Part shown: positions 39,827 through 49,561 of the stretch, piece after piece | How positions within the stretch are numbered: position 1 is the first letter of the stretch | Layout: each line of letters starts with the position of its first letter | NCBI RefSeq assembly: GCF_021352225.1 | Contig: NZ_JAAUVI010000002.1 | Location: 62,001-126,000 of the forward strand | From: Methylobacterium sp. C25 | Lineage (GTDB): Bacteria; Pseudomonadota; Alphaproteobacteria; Rhizobiales; Beijerinckiaceae | Reading direction: 5' to 3' | Length of the DNA: 64,000 bases | Notes under the pieces: generated by a model | What the model saw: the letters and a program-made list of their open reading frames with translations, nothing else | What the model was told of the DNA's origin: nothing | The model's database searches: none | Program-made: the position numbers and the translations under genes

Positions 39827-41004
39827 CCCCTCCCCCGGTCTCTCCCACCACACCCGCTCCCCGGACCCTTGAGGCTCTGCGTTCTCTGAGCGAGAGGGCG
39901 ACGCCCGGGCCTTGGGAAGTCGGCGAAGGGCTGCTTCTGAAGAACAGCGTGATGGTCCCGTGCCCCGGCGGCACGGAGCGGCTGTCTATTTTACGGGCCG
40001 ACCTGATCGAAGCTCAGGATGCAGAAGGCCGTAAGTGGTTTGCCCCCGGCGACAGTGAGGCCAATGCCGCCTTCATCGTCGCCCTGGAAAATGCCTACCG
40101 CTCTGGCGAACTCGTCCATCGTAGCGCCTCCACCGCCCCCGGACGGCTTGATCGCGAGGCGGTGGCGCGGGCGATCCGATCGGCTTTGGTCGAGAATTGG
40201 TCCGACGCCGCGAACGCCCGCAGATGGGACGAAGACGTTCTGCTGACGGGTTGCCGCAAGGTTGGTGGCGGCAAGGGCTACGAGAAGCCCGAAGAGGCGG
40301 CACAGAACCTCGCTCTTGAAGCCGCCGACGCCATCCTCGCGCTAGCCCTAGCCTCACCAACTGCTCAGGGCCGCAAGAGGGAGAACGACAAGCCGAACCT
40401 CCGCGCCCGGATCACGAAAACGCTCATGACCCATCTGCCGGTGAGCCGGCCTCTGGCGGAAGAGGCAACGCGCTGGGTCTTCTGGGATTGCCTCTACAAG
40501 GACTACGTGCAGCCGCGTGAGGCCGCCGCCCTCGCCACCGCACCAGCGACGGATGCGGGGTTAGGGGCTGGGGTGCCGCTCAATCGTGACACCGTCACAG
40601 AGATAACGGCTGACGCGCTTCAAGCACTGCGAAAGTGGCAAGCGCAGACACGGGGACTTCGGGAGCCGACGCTCCGTGAGGTTGTCGAAACGATCATCCG
40701 CAAGGCACTCGCCGCATCCCTGTCACAACCGGAGACCGTGGCCGGGGGTGCCTCTCTGGAGCGCGTCCGGCATGTGAAGCGCGGAACCGAGTACGAGGTG
40801 CTGGGCGAGGCCGAGGCTCAGGTCAGCCACAACAAGCTGCCGACCGCAAGCTTCCACAAGCGGCCCATCCAAGATGGCGACGCGATCACCGTCTATCGCT
40901 GCATCAAGACCGGCAAGCTCTGGTGCCGCTTCACCGACGAGTTCCGTGACGGTCGCTTCGAGGCGCTTCCCACCGCTCCGGCTCGTGGCGTGGGAGGCGA
41001 GTGA
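39823..41004 (+). CDS. Hypothetical phage protein
   Basis: 393 aa from ATG 39823 (ATGA-coupled). N-terminal ATPGPWEVGEG and ANAAFIVALENA resemble small phage proteins. The centre is helical with EEATRWVFWDCLYKDYV, and the C-terminus has a beta-rich segment (TEYEVLGEAEAQ, DAITVYRCIKTGKLWCRF). It may be a fusion of several small phage domains. No activity can be assigned. Confidence 0.6.
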   Translation: MTPPPVSPTTPAPRTLEALRSLSERATPGPWEVGEGLLLKNSVMVPCPGGTERLSILRADLIEAQDAEGRKWFAPGDSEANAAFIVALENAYRSGELVHRSASTAPGRLDREAVARAIRSALVENWSDAANARRWDEDVLLTGCRKVGGGKGYEKPEEAAQNLALEAADAILALALASPTAQGRKRENDKPNLRARITKTLMTHLPVSRPLAEEATRWVFWDCLYKDYVQPREAAALATAPATDAGLGAGVPLNRDTVTEITADALQALRKWQAQTRGLREPTLREVVETIIRKALAASLSQPETVAGGASLERVRHVKRGTEYEVLGEAEAQVSHNKLPTASFHKRPIQDGDAITVYRCIKTGKLWCRFTDEFRDGRFEALPTAPARGVGGE

Positions 41005-41411
41005 TGTGCAGCTATTGCGGTCACGAGTTCGGCGCCGGCTATCCCGATAGCGTATGCATCGACGGCTACCTCTGGGACGCCGACTCCGGCGACGAGGACG
41101 GTTTTACGAGTGGCGGCGAGTGGGCCTGTCCCGCTTGCAATACAGTGCAGATGCTCTCCGACGCACTGGAGGAGGCCAAGGAGGGCTCCTGCGGTCAATC
41201 GATGTGGAGGCCTTGGTGTGCGGCCACTCAATGGGAAAGCGCCTGCCAATCCGCTCTACGGAATAGCCGGAAGGAGGCCGAAGCTTTCATCCGCGCTATC
41301 GAGCCATTCCTAATCGTCGATTGGCCCAATCGTGAAGCGGTCTACGAGCGCGAGGCGCCGTGGGGCATCACGATTGAGAGAGTGTGGTCGCCGAGCGAGG
41401 TGCTCACATGA
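41004..41411 (+). CDS. Hypothetical Cys-rich protein
   Basis: 135 aa, start overlapping the previous TGA. CSYCGHE at the N-terminus and WACPACNT later make a zinc-ribbon-like pair. The rest is mixed alpha/beta. No family recognised. Confidence 0.55.
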   Translation: MCSYCGHEFGAGYPDSVCIDGYLWDADSGDEDGFTSGGEWACPACNTVQMLSDALEEAKEGSCGQSMWRPWCAATQWESACQSALRNSRKEAEAFIRAIEPFLIVDWPNREAVYEREAPWGITIERVWSPSEVLT

Positions 41412-42061
41412 CCGCCGCCCCAACCCCCAACGACATGGCCGATCGCGCGCTGCGGGAGGCGATGGCCGAAAAGGTCTATGCGGCGATCGAGAAGGCACAA
41501 TGCCCTGGTCGCGAGGGGCCATACGGCCTCTACGACTACTCCAACTATGAAGGAGCCTCGGCTCCGCATGTCGTCCGGGATTTCCGAGACATGCGCAGCC
41601 CAGACTACGGCAAGTTCATCTTCCGATCGGATGACCCGGCCGTAGCACGAGACGAGTACGACCGGCTGACGCGGCTGCACATCGGCGAGACCGCCCTTGC
41701 TGCCGTAGACCCGTCCATCGCCGCCCTGCGCGCCGAGAACGAGCGGCTGAAGGCTGTCGAGATCGAAGCTCGCCTCAACGACCGGCCTGTCTATTCGCGC
41801 CGGAAGCTCATCGCAGAGCACGACGCTCTCGCCTCAGAACTCGGGCGGGTGAAGGCGGCTCTGAAGATCTCCCTCGACGGAGCGCGCGGCGGTAACGCTG
41901 ACAAGTCGACTTCCGATCTCCTGCGCTGGGCTGCGCACCGTGTCCACGCCACGCACGGGGACGGTGAAGTCCCGACGCCGGCCATCTTCAACGAACGTGC
42001 CGTGATGCTTGATCGAGCTGTCTCGACGGCCCGCGCCGCCCTTCAGGGGCCGAAGCCATGA
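41408..42061 (+). CDS. Hypothetical phage protein
   Basis: 217 aa from ATG 41408 (ATGA-coupled). A long helical part (IAALRAENERLKAVEIEARL) suggests a coiled coil. YGLYDYSNYEG is Tyr-rich. No family recognised. Confidence 0.55.
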   Translation: MTAAPTPNDMADRALREAMAEKVYAAIEKAQCPGREGPYGLYDYSNYEGASAPHVVRDFRDMRSPDYGKFIFRSDDPAVARDEYDRLTRLHIGETALAAVDPSIAALRAENERLKAVEIEARLNDRPVYSRRKLIAEHDALASELGRVKAALKISLDGARGGNADKSTSDLLRWAAHRVHATHGDGEVPTPAIFNERAVMLDRAVSTARAALQGPKP

Positions 42062-42453
42062 GCCGCGCGGATCTGGAAGGGCTGCTGGGCAAGATCGACG
42101 GGGTGTTTGACGACTTCGACGAGAAGCACGTCAACGCCTCGATCGCGGCCTCGGCCATCGGACTGATGATCCTGAACAATCGCGACGCTTTCGCCGCTCT
42201 CCGCTCTTCAGGCGCGGGCGCGGAGATGCGGGACGAAGGACGGTTGATTGCGACAGGATGGCTCACGCGGATGGGTCGCGAGGATGGCGAAGGTCGAGGC
42301 GTCACGGCCACCATGTTGGTGGACATGGAAATGGAGAACGCGGCCCGCTGGTCGGACGTGTGGTCCGGCAAGCGCTTTGAAATACGCGAATGCTCCGACC
42401 AATCCGGCAGAACTCTCCCCCGAGCCCTCCCGCTTGATGGAGGGCGGTCGTGA
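42058..42453 (+). CDS. Hypothetical phage protein
   Basis: 131 aa, ATGA-coupled. Helical N-terminus (DLEGLLGKIDGVFDDFDEKHV) and an acidic middle. No family recognised. Confidence 0.5.
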   Translation: MSRADLEGLLGKIDGVFDDFDEKHVNASIAASAIGLMILNNRDAFAALRSSGAGAEMRDEGRLIATGWLTRMGREDGEGRGVTATMLVDMEMENAARWSDVWSGKRFEIRECSDQSGRTLPRALPLDGGRS

Positions 42454-42692
42454 AGCTGACGGACGATCACCTCGCTTGCCTCGGGGCACTCGAAAAGCTT
42501 GCCCTCGCCGGCTGCCTGACAGGAAATCTGGCAGTGCGCGCCGGAGGCACGACGCGAGCCTCCTGGGCGACAAATCGGATGCGCACGCTTGCTAAGCGCG
42601 GTCTTGTCCAACGGCACGAGAGCAACGCCGAGCGCTGGTTCATCACCGAAGCTGGTCGCCAAGCCCTCGCGGCGCGGGGAGGCGATCAATGA
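42450..42692 (+). CDS. Small winged-helix protein
   Basis: 80 aa. ATNRMRTLAKRGLVQRHESNAERWFITEAGRQAL is a clear winged-helix recognition helix and wing. Likely DNA-binding. Coupled at both ends. Confidence 0.6.
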   Translation: MKLTDDHLACLGALEKLALAGCLTGNLAVRAGGTTRASWATNRMRTLAKRGLVQRHESNAERWFITEAGRQALAARGGDQ

Positions 42693-42892
42693 CACCGATC
42701 ATCGTCTCCGCTGTCGTGTTCCTGGCGCTTGAGGGAACGGCCCACTTCAGCCGCATGCTGGCGTTCGGCGTCGCCATCGGAATGGCGCTGACATCGGCTC
42801 TGTACCTTCTCGCTGAACCGACACCCAAAGAGAAGGCCGACCCCAACAACGCAGCCCGTGTGGACGGGCGGGGTGGTCCGGACCATGGCTAA
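42689..42892 (+). CDS. Small membrane protein
   Basis: 67 aa. Two hydrophobic stretches (PIIVSAVVFLALEG; MLAFGVAIGMALTSALYLLA) and a polar, Gly-rich tail. Function unknown. Confidence 0.55.
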   Translation: MTPIIVSAVVFLALEGTAHFSRMLAFGVAIGMALTSALYLLAEPTPKEKADPNNAARVDGRGGPDHG

Positions 42893-42983
42893 GCGCAAGC
42901 CCGTAGCTGCCGATCGTCTCGAGACCGATCAGCGCCCGCTCTCGAGACCTCTAGCCCTTAAACGACAGACCCAGGAGTCGGTG

Positions 42984-43175
42984 ATGCAGCCCCTTGCCTA
43001 TCGGATCGACCAGGCCGCCGCGATCATCGGCATCGGTCGAACGAAGCTCTACAGCTTGATCAGCAAGGGCAAGCTGAGAGCGCATCGACATGATGGCGTT
43101 ACGCTGATCCACCGGGCCGATCTCGAGAGCTACTTGGCTGCGGGCGATCCCTTGCCGACGAAGGCCGCCCAGTGA
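42984..43175 (+). CDS. Excisionase / AlpA-like HTH
   Basis: 63 aa from ATG 42984 (AGGAG six nt upstream); earlier in-frame starts lack a ribosome site. YRIDQAAAIIGIGRTKLYSLISKGKLRAHRHDGVTLIHRADLESYL is the MerR-like HTH of excisionases. It overlaps the integrase 3' end tail-to-tail by 46 bp, the usual int-xis relation. Confidence 0.8.
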   Translation: MQPLAYRIDQAAAIIGIGRTKLYSLISKGKLRAHRHDGVTLIHRADLESYLAAGDPLPTKAAQ

Positions 43176-44326
43176 TCCATCAGGAGCCTGCGCTTCTCGA
43201 GCGCGTCTCCTCGGCGATAGGCCCGCTCGGTTTCATCGCCGACGAGGTGCGCCAGCGCGGCTTCGATCACCTCTCGAGGGTGGTCGGTCTCGTCGGCTGC
43301 CCAGTCTCGGAAGCTCGAGCGAAATCCGTGCGTGGTGACAGCATCCTTCTCGGCGCGCCGGAGCAGAGCTTCGAAGGCCATGTCGGACAGCATGCCACCG
43401 GTCGGGCTGGCGAACACCAGATCGTCGTCGGTTCGGGCCTCGAGTGCTCTTTCGGCCAGGATGGCGAGCGCGGCGGCCGGAAGCGGAACACGATGCGGTC
43501 GCTTCATCTTCATGCGCTCATCTGGAACGGTCCAAAGCGCGCCGATCGGATCGACCTCCGGCCAGCGCATGCCGCGGACCTCGCCGGATCTCGAGGCAGT
43601 CAGGATGATGAACTCGAGCGCTCGAGCCGTGACGGCTGGCCTCTGTCGCAGGCTAGACACGAACTCCGGCACTTCGGCCCAAGGCATCGCCGGATGGTGG
43701 CCTCTGCTCAGCCGCTTCGCTCGAGGGAGGATCGCCTCGAGGTGACCGCGCCAGCGCGCCGGGTTGTCGCCCGTTCGTTGACCGGCCGCTCGAGCAGCGT
43801 CCAACACACGTTCGATCCGGCCGCGCAGCCGACGCGCCGTCTCCGGCTTGACGTGCCAGATCGGGCGCAGGGCTTTCAGCACTTCATCCGTGCCGACGTC
43901 GGAAACCGGCAAGTCCCACATGCCATCGGTCTGATGCTCGAGCGTCTGGCGCCATTGCCAACGATGCTGTGCATTTCTCCAGACGGATTCGCGGTCATTC
44001 ATGAAACTTTCTGCCGCGGACCCGAAGGTGATGACGGCCGGGGCAGCCTGTTTTGGTGGGGTGCGGCGCGCTTCAATGGGGTCCACCCCACCAGCGATTT
44101 GCTCTCGAGCTTCTGCCGCAACCTCTCGAGCGCGGGCCAGCGAGACGCTGATGACGGAGCCGAGCCCCATCTCGCGTCGGCGCCCATCAATGCGATAGAG
44201 AAGCACCCATCGCTTCGCGCCGGCATCGTCTACGACAAGATAGAGGCCGCCGCCGTCAGCGTGCCGTCCGCGCTCTGTGAGCGTCTGGACGCGACGGGCA
44301 GACAGGCGATTGACGGCTCGAGCCAC
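43130..44326 (-). CDS. int: Tyrosine integrase, P4-like
   Basis: About 398 aa from GTG 44326, chosen because VARAVNRLSARRVQTL with GRHADGGGLYL is the usual start of DUF4102 integrases; an ATG 16 codons upstream exists. C-terminal catalytic landmarks include FIILTASRSGEVRGMRWPEVD (Arg box), THGFRSSFRDWAADETDH (H-x-x-R) and DALEKRRLLMDHWAAF near the nucleophile region. It lies about 150 bp from the tRNA-Ala gene, whose 3' end faces it, as expected for a tRNA-targeting integrase. Confidence 0.93.
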   Translation of the reverse strand: MARAVNRLSARRVQTLTERGRHADGGGLYLVVDDAGAKRWVLLYRIDGRRREMGLGSVISVSLARAREVAAEAREQIAGGVDPIEARRTPPKQAAPAVITFGSAAESFMNDRESVWRNAQHRWQWRQTLEHQTDGMWDLPVSDVGTDEVLKALRPIWHVKPETARRLRGRIERVLDAARAAGQRTGDNPARWRGHLEAILPRAKRLSRGHHPAMPWAEVPEFVSSLRQRPAVTARALEFIILTASRSGEVRGMRWPEVDPIGALWTVPDERMKMKRPHRVPLPAAALAILAERALEARTDDDLVFASPTGGMLSDMAFEALLRRAEKDAVTTHGFRSSFRDWAADETDHPREVIEAALAHLVGDETERAYRRGDALEKRRLLMDHWAAFVGKGSPAAK

Positions 44327-44472
44327 AGCACCCCACCACGCACCCCACCGACGTTTGCGGATTGCCGCGAACACGTGAGAACATTTGCGAACGGATTTGT
44401 GCTAGTTTGGCGGAAGCCCGCAGCGGACGCCAGTCATAGGAGGACGGAAATGAACGCCCGCGAACGCCATCC

Positions 44473-44548
<76 letters not shown>

Positions 44549-44667
44549 GTCGAGGCGCCGGCCTTTTAGGCTTGGGCGTGTCATACTGTCAATTGCCGCG
44601 AGAGCCCCTGGCCGCCCTTGGGACGTGCCTTTGCGGGTGCGCGGACGCGTGGATCAGTAAGCCTCGG

Positions 44668-44958
44668 ATGAACGCTCTTCTCTGGCTCTTCAACACCATC
44701 ATCCAGCTCTACATCTACATCCTGATCGCGAGTGCCGTGCTGAGCTGGCTCATCGCGTTCAACGTCGTCAACGTGCGCTCTCCGGTGGTCTCCCAGATCG
44801 GTGAGTTCCTGTATCAGGTGACCGAGCCCGTTCTGCGCCCGATCCGCAACTTCCTGCCCAATCTCGGCGGTGTGGACGTGTCACCGGTCATCCTCATCCT
44901 GTTGCTGCTCTTCGTGCAGAAACTCGTGACCGATCTGGTGATCCAGCTCGCGTACTGA
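44668..44958 (+). CDS. YggT family membrane protein
   Basis: 96 aa from ATG 44668. Two hydrophobic regions (FNTIIQLYIYILIASAVLSWLIAF and VSPVILILLLLFVQKLV) flank EPVLRPIRNFLPNLGGVDVSP, the YggT signature. Function in alphaproteobacteria is undefined; possibly cell-envelope or osmotic. First host gene beyond the prophage. Confidence 0.88.
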   Translation: MNALLWLFNTIIQLYIYILIASAVLSWLIAFNVVNVRSPVVSQIGEFLYQVTEPVLRPIRNFLPNLGGVDVSPVILILLLLFVQKLVTDLVIQLAY

Positions 44959-45075
44959 GCGCAGGAACGCCCCGTCACAACTTTTCCGGAGACATCGCTG
45001 CGGCCGGATGCTCTATGGGAGCATCGTGAGGCAAGCCTCTCTCCGAGCACCGTAATTCCCAGGACGACGAGACCC

Positions 45076-46122
45076 ATGAAGACCAATCCGGGCCGCTTCT
45101 TCGAGGATTTTCGCCTCGGCGAGACCATCCGCCATGCGACGCCACGGACCGTCACCACTGGTGACGTTGCGCTCTACACGGCGCTCTACGGCCCTCGTTT
45201 CGCGGTGCAGTCCTCGGATGCCTTCGCCAAGGCGATCGGTTACCCGCAGAGCCCGCTCGACGATCTGCTGACCTTCCATGTCGTGTTCGGAAAGACTGTG
45301 CCGGACATCTCGCTGAACGCGCTGGCCAATCTCGGTTACGCCGAGGGCGGGTTCCACCGGCCGGTCTATCCAGGTGAGACGCTCTCCACGGTCTCCGAGG
45401 TCATCGGCCTGAAGGAGAGCTCGAACAAGCAGACCGGTGTGGTCTACGTACGCTCCACCGGCTCGGATTCCGCGGGCAAGACCGTGCTGAGCTATTGCCG
45501 GTGGGTGCTGGTGAAGAAGCGCGACCCCGAGGCGAAGATCGCCGAGGAACGCGTGCCCGATCTCGTCAAGGTGGTCGACCCGGCCGACCTCGCCCATTCG
45601 CTGCCGCCGCTCTCGGCGAAGGCCTACGACCTCGATCTCGCCGGCAGCCCCTATCGGTTCTCCGACTACGTGGCGGGTGAGCGTATCGACCATGTCGATG
45701 GCATGACCGTCGAGGAGGCCGAGCATCAAATCGCGACGCGCCTCTTCCAGAATACCGCGAAGGTGCATTTCGACGCTCACGCCACGAAGGAGACGCGGTT
45801 CGGCCGGCGCTTGATCTATGGCGGTCACGTCATCTCGCTGGCACGTGCGCTGAGCTTCAACGGCCTCGCCAACGCCTTTGCGCTCGCCGGCATCAATGCA
45901 GGGCGTCACGTGGCCCCGCTCTTTGCGGGCGACACGGTCTATGCCTGGAGCGAAGTGCTGGAGACGGCCGAGCTTCCCGGCCGCACGGATATCGGGGCGC
46001 TGCGCCTGCGCACCATCGCAACCAAGAACCAACCCTGCGGCAACTTCCCCGATCGTCAGGGCGACGGCTACGATCCGGCCGTGATCCTCGACTTCGACTA
46101 TTGGGCCTTCATTCCGCGCTAA
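45076..46122 (+). CDS. mcd: Mesaconyl-CoA hydratase (MaoC-type)
   Basis: 348 aa with two hot-dog halves (FFEDFRLGETIRHATPRTVTTGDVALYTALYGPRFAVQSS; IDHVDGMTVEEAEHQIATRLFQNTAKVHFD). RLIYGGHVISLARALSFNGLANAF is the catalytic-half motif. The enzyme hydrates mesaconyl-C1-CoA to methylmalyl-CoA in the ethylmalonyl-CoA pathway used for C2 and C1 assimilation. Its stop overlaps that of the convergent permease. Confidence 0.88.
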   Translation: MKTNPGRFFEDFRLGETIRHATPRTVTTGDVALYTALYGPRFAVQSSDAFAKAIGYPQSPLDDLLTFHVVFGKTVPDISLNALANLGYAEGGFHRPVYPGETLSTVSEVIGLKESSNKQTGVVYVRSTGSDSAGKTVLSYCRWVLVKKRDPEAKIAEERVPDLVKVVDPADLAHSLPPLSAKAYDLDLAGSPYRFSDYVAGERIDHVDGMTVEEAEHQIATRLFQNTAKVHFDAHATKETRFGRRLIYGGHVISLARALSFNGLANAFALAGINAGRHVAPLFAGDTVYAWSEVLETAELPGRTDIGALRLRTIATKNQPCGNFPDRQGDGYDPAVILDFDYWAFIPR

Positions 46123-46919
46123 AACCCAAGCGCGCCAAGAACGGCGCGCCGCAGCGGGTTTCCCGGGTTTGAGAGCAGCTTCACGGCCATCGCGCAGGCG
46201 ATGACGACGAGCAGCGGGCGGATCAGTCGGGCGCCGAGCCTGACTGCGAGCGCCGAGCCGGCCTGAGCGCCGATGAAGGCGCCGATCCCCATGGCGAGAC
46301 CGACGGGCCAGACCACCGAGCCCTGAAGGGCGAAGAGCGCAAGGCTGCCCAGATTGCTGGCCGCGTTGCAGAGCTTGGTATGGGCCGTCGCGCGAACGAC
46401 GCCGAGGCCGAGCAGAGTCACGAAGCCGATCATGTAGAACGAGCCGGCGCCCGGACCGAATACACCGTCGTAGAAGCCGACGGCAGGTGCGAGCGTCATC
46501 GCGAATTGCGCCGGCCTGATCCGCGCCGCGGCGTCCTCGTTGCTGATGCGGCGCGCGGTGGCGAAGTACAGCGCGATGCCGACGAGCAGCAGGGGCACCA
46601 GCGCGTCGAGGGTCCCGCGCGGTAGCAAGCTCACGCAAAGCGCACCGAAGATCGAGGCCGCCCCTGCGGCGAGCGCCGAGGGGAGCACGTCCGGCCAGTG
46701 GATCAGGCGGCGCCGTGCAAAGGCGATGCTCGCAGAAACGGAGCCGCTGCTACCCTGCAGCTTGTTGGTGGCGATGGCGCTGACCGGGTCGAACCCCGCT
46801 AGCAGCAGGGCGGGCAGCGTCAGCAGCCCTCCCCCGCCAGCGATGGCATCGAAGCAGCCTGCGACGACGGCGACTCCAAACAGCCCGGCAAGCGTTCCGG
46901 GATCGACGCTGGCGATCAT
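46119..46919 (-). CDS. TauE/SafE family permease
   Basis: 266 aa from ATG 46919; an upstream start adds 14 residues. Eight hydrophobic segments. Conserved FGVAVVAGCFDAIAGGGGLLTLPALLLAG and GFYDGVFGPGAGSFYMIGFVTLLG are TauE/SafE hallmarks. Sulfonate/sulfite or small organic anion export is typical; the substrate is unknown. Confidence 0.85.
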   Translation of the reverse strand: MIASVDPGTLAGLFGVAVVAGCFDAIAGGGGLLTLPALLLAGFDPVSAIATNKLQGSSGSVSASIAFARRRLIHWPDVLPSALAAGAASIFGALCVSLLPRGTLDALVPLLLVGIALYFATARRISNEDAAARIRPAQFAMTLAPAVGFYDGVFGPGAGSFYMIGFVTLLGLGVVRATAHTKLCNAASNLGSLALFALQGSVVWPVGLAMGIGAFIGAQAGSALAVRLGARLIRPLLVVIACAMAVKLLSNPGNPLRRAVLGALGF

Positions 46920-47028
46920 GCGCAGAGCCGACGGGGTGACGAGACGACGATCACGGGGCAAGGCTCCAGGCCGGACGGGGCGTGCCTGCCTTAGCCGGTG
47001 TCGTGCTGCCGGGAAACGCCGCTTCGGG

Positions 47029-49263
47029 TCAAGAAGCCCGGCGTAGCCGTCGTTTGCTCGCCGAACCTGCGTGGTCGGCAGCCAAACGGGTCGCGAACTC
47101 CGCGGGCTCCATGCCCTTGCCGTAGCGGAAGCCCTGGACGAGACGGCAGCCCATCGCGAGCAGGGCTGCTTCTTGTTCAGCCGTCTCGATCCCCTCGGCG
47201 ATCACCTGCAGGCCGAGGCCACGACCGATATCGAGCAGGCCTTTGACGATCGCCGCGTCAAAGGGGGCCGTAAGGATGTCGCGCACGAAGCTGCGGTCGA
47301 TCTTGAGTTTCGTGAGCGGGAAGCTCTTGAGCATCGAGAGCGAGGCGAAGCCGGTGCCGAAATCGTCGAAAGCGATGCCGACGCCGCTTTCGTTGAGATT
47401 GCGCAGCGGACGTAGCATGTGGTCGTCTGGGCGCAGGGCGATGGTCTCGGTCACCTCGATCTCGAGGTCCTTCGGTTCGAGCCCGTGCCGCTCCAGGGCC
47501 TCCTTGACCACCTCTTCGAGGGTGCCGGCGCGCAGTTGTGCAGCAAACAGATTGACGGCCACCGGCATGGGCGGCAGCCCTGCTTCTCGCCAGGCTGCGG
47601 TCTGGCGGCAGGCCTCTTCGATCGTCCACCAGCCGATCGAGAGCGCGAGCACACTGGACTCGATGGCCGCCAGGAACTCACCGGGCATCACGAGCCCGCG
47701 TTCCGGATCCCGCCAGCGGATCAAGGCTTCTGAGCCGCAGATGCGGCCCGTCTCCAGATCGATCTGGGGCTGGTAGTGCAGTTCCAATTCCTGGCGCTCG
47801 ATCGCAACCCTTACCCGGTCGAGCAGATTACGCCGCGCCGCTTCCGCGCTACGCATGGCAGGTTCGAACAGGCGGAAGCAGCGGCCGCCGTCGCGCCGCG
47901 CCCGGTCGAGCGCGAGGTCCGCACTGGCCAGCACTTCCTCGGCATCGCTACCGTGGCTCGGCGCGAGCGCTGCGCCGATGGCCACGCCGACATGCAGCGG
48001 ATGATCGCCGACCTGGATCGGCTCGGCGAAGGCCAAGACCAGGGATTGCGCACAGGCCTGCGCCGCAAGGGGATCGGCAAGCCCGCGCAGTACCACGGCG
48101 AGTTCGTCGCTATGCAGCCGCGCCAGCAGAGCGCCGGGATCGAGGCGGGCGGTCAGCCGGACGCAGAGGGCTTCGAGCAGAGCGTCGCCGATGGCATGGC
48201 CGAGGTTGTCGTTGGCACCACGGAGACCCTCGACGCCGAGCACCAGGACGGTGGCCTCCCCTTGGCTCGCCTGGATGGCGGTGAGCTCTTCGATGACGCG
48301 ATTGCGGTTCGGCAGGCCCGAACGCGGATCCTGGTGGGCGAGACGCAGCAGCCTGGCATCGCGACTCCGGCGCTCGGAAATATCCCGGATCGTGGCACCG
48401 ATGGCGATGCCGGCGCTGCTTCGCCAGCTCGACAGCGACAGCTCGACGGGGATCTCGACGCCATCACGCTTGACCGCAGTCACTTCGACCGTCTTGCCGG
48501 CGAGACGGGGGGTGCCACCAGCCACCATGGCGGCCATGCCGGCCGTGTGCGGGCCGTGGAACCGCGTCGGCACGATGACGCGGACGTTGAGGCCCAGCAT
48601 TCCGCCCGGCTGATAGCCGAGCATCCGCTCGCAGGCCGGATTGGCGAAGGTGATGGTGCCGACGCCGTCCGAAATCAGCAGCGGCGACTGTGTCGAGCTG
48701 AGGAAGCCGTGGGCTTGGTCGTAGACGGCACCCCGGCTCTCGTCCTCGAGGATCTCGACGACGATCCGTGCGATACGCTTCAACCGCGCCCGAGCGCGGC
48801 TCGGAAAAGCGCTGCGCGCCATGCGGTCGGCGACCGACAGCCAGCCAAGGACATCACCCTTCTGGCCGATCAGCGGGATGCCGACAAAGAACCGAAGGGA
48901 GGGTTCACCCGAGACCAGGGGATGCGTGGAGCGGGTGGGATCAGCGAGTGTATCGTGGACGATCACCGCGCCATCGAGTTCCAGCCCCCGAAGACAGCCG
49001 TCCTGCGCACGGGCGAAACCAGGGATGTTGCAAAGCGAGCTGCAGCCCTTCATCCACTGATGGCCACCGACGAGAGAGATCGCGGCGATCGGTGTGTCCG
49101 CGATGTCTGCTGCCAGACCGAGAAGTCGTTCGACATGCGGTATGTCGACGGCAGCCGGCATCGCGCTGGGCGGGCCATCCGGCTCCTGCAGCTGCGGCGT
49201 TCCGCAAGCTTGGGTAGTCGTCAGACCGGCTGAGCAGCTCGGTCCGGAGGCATCGTCGAGCAT
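47029..49263 (-). CDS. GAF-PAS-GGDEF-EAL cyclic-di-GMP protein
   Basis: 744 aa from ATG 49263 (AGGA ten nt upstream); TTG/GTG options lie 20 codons earlier. Order: GAF (residues about 30-175), PAS (about 185-300, ERMLGYQPGGMLG), GGDEF (about 315-465) and EAL (about 480-735). The GGDEF signature reads HSDEL, so cyclase activity is unlikely. The EAL keeps EALIRWRD, EVTETIAL and FDDFGTGFASL, so phosphodiesterase activity is likely. Soluble sensor; signal unknown. Confidence 0.9.
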   Translation of the reverse strand: MLDDASGPSCSAGLTTTQACGTPQLQEPDGPPSAMPAAVDIPHVERLLGLAADIADTPIAAISLVGGHQWMKGCSSLCNIPGFARAQDGCLRGLELDGAVIVHDTLADPTRSTHPLVSGEPSLRFFVGIPLIGQKGDVLGWLSVADRMARSAFPSRARARLKRIARIVVEILEDESRGAVYDQAHGFLSSTQSPLLISDGVGTITFANPACERMLGYQPGGMLGLNVRVIVPTRFHGPHTAGMAAMVAGGTPRLAGKTVEVTAVKRDGVEIPVELSLSSWRSSAGIAIGATIRDISERRSRDARLLRLAHQDPRSGLPNRNRVIEELTAIQASQGEATVLVLGVEGLRGANDNLGHAIGDALLEALCVRLTARLDPGALLARLHSDELAVVLRGLADPLAAQACAQSLVLAFAEPIQVGDHPLHVGVAIGAALAPSHGSDAEEVLASADLALDRARRDGGRCFRLFEPAMRSAEAARRNLLDRVRVAIERQELELHYQPQIDLETGRICGSEALIRWRDPERGLVMPGEFLAAIESSVLALSIGWWTIEEACRQTAAWREAGLPPMPVAVNLFAAQLRAGTLEEVVKEALERHGLEPKDLEIEVTETIALRPDDHMLRPLRNLNESGVGIAFDDFGTGFASLSMLKSFPLTKLKIDRSFVRDILTAPFDAAIVKGLLDIGRGLGLQVIAEGIETAEQEAALLAMGCRLVQGFRYGKGMEPAEFATRLAADHAGSASKRRLRRAS

Positions 49264-49487
49264 GCCCAGTGCAATCCTCGCCGTATCGTAGGCGGCGATA
49301 CAATCCCTGGTGCACACTTTCAAATGGTTAAGACGTGAGCTCTAATCCTTCGCCGCATTCAAGATTTTCTCGCGCCCATAGCGAGTATTGCCGGGTTTCA
49401 TCTTTCTCAACTCGCGTCGAAGCTTATTGATTGTATTTTGCATACCAGCAAATGCGAATGCTGGTCTGGTTCAGAGGCTAAAGCGTT

Positions 49488-49503
49488 TCGTTTTTCAAAA
49501 CGA
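49488..49503. repeat. Hairpin TCGTTTT-TC-AAAACGA
   Basis: Seven-bp stem in the 300-bp intergenic space between the c-di-GMP gene and the L,D-transpeptidase. The surrounding AAGCGTTTCG...CGATTTGACA looks like an AT-richer intergenic repeat. No gene is seen in 49,264-49,561. Confidence 0.4.
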
Positions 49504-49561
49504 TTTGACACGAGTACGCACGAGCCCCGCGCTCCCTGATGACGTGCGGGGCCCGAGTGCG

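Noticed and set aside
45013-46638. 541-codon minus-strand frame
   Set aside because: Antisense to mcd, with an overlap into the permease gene; low-complexity Arg/Asp/Gly sequence and no domain.
47776-49233. 485-codon plus-strand frame
   Set aside because: Antisense to the GAF-PAS-GGDEF-EAL gene, whose domains are clear.
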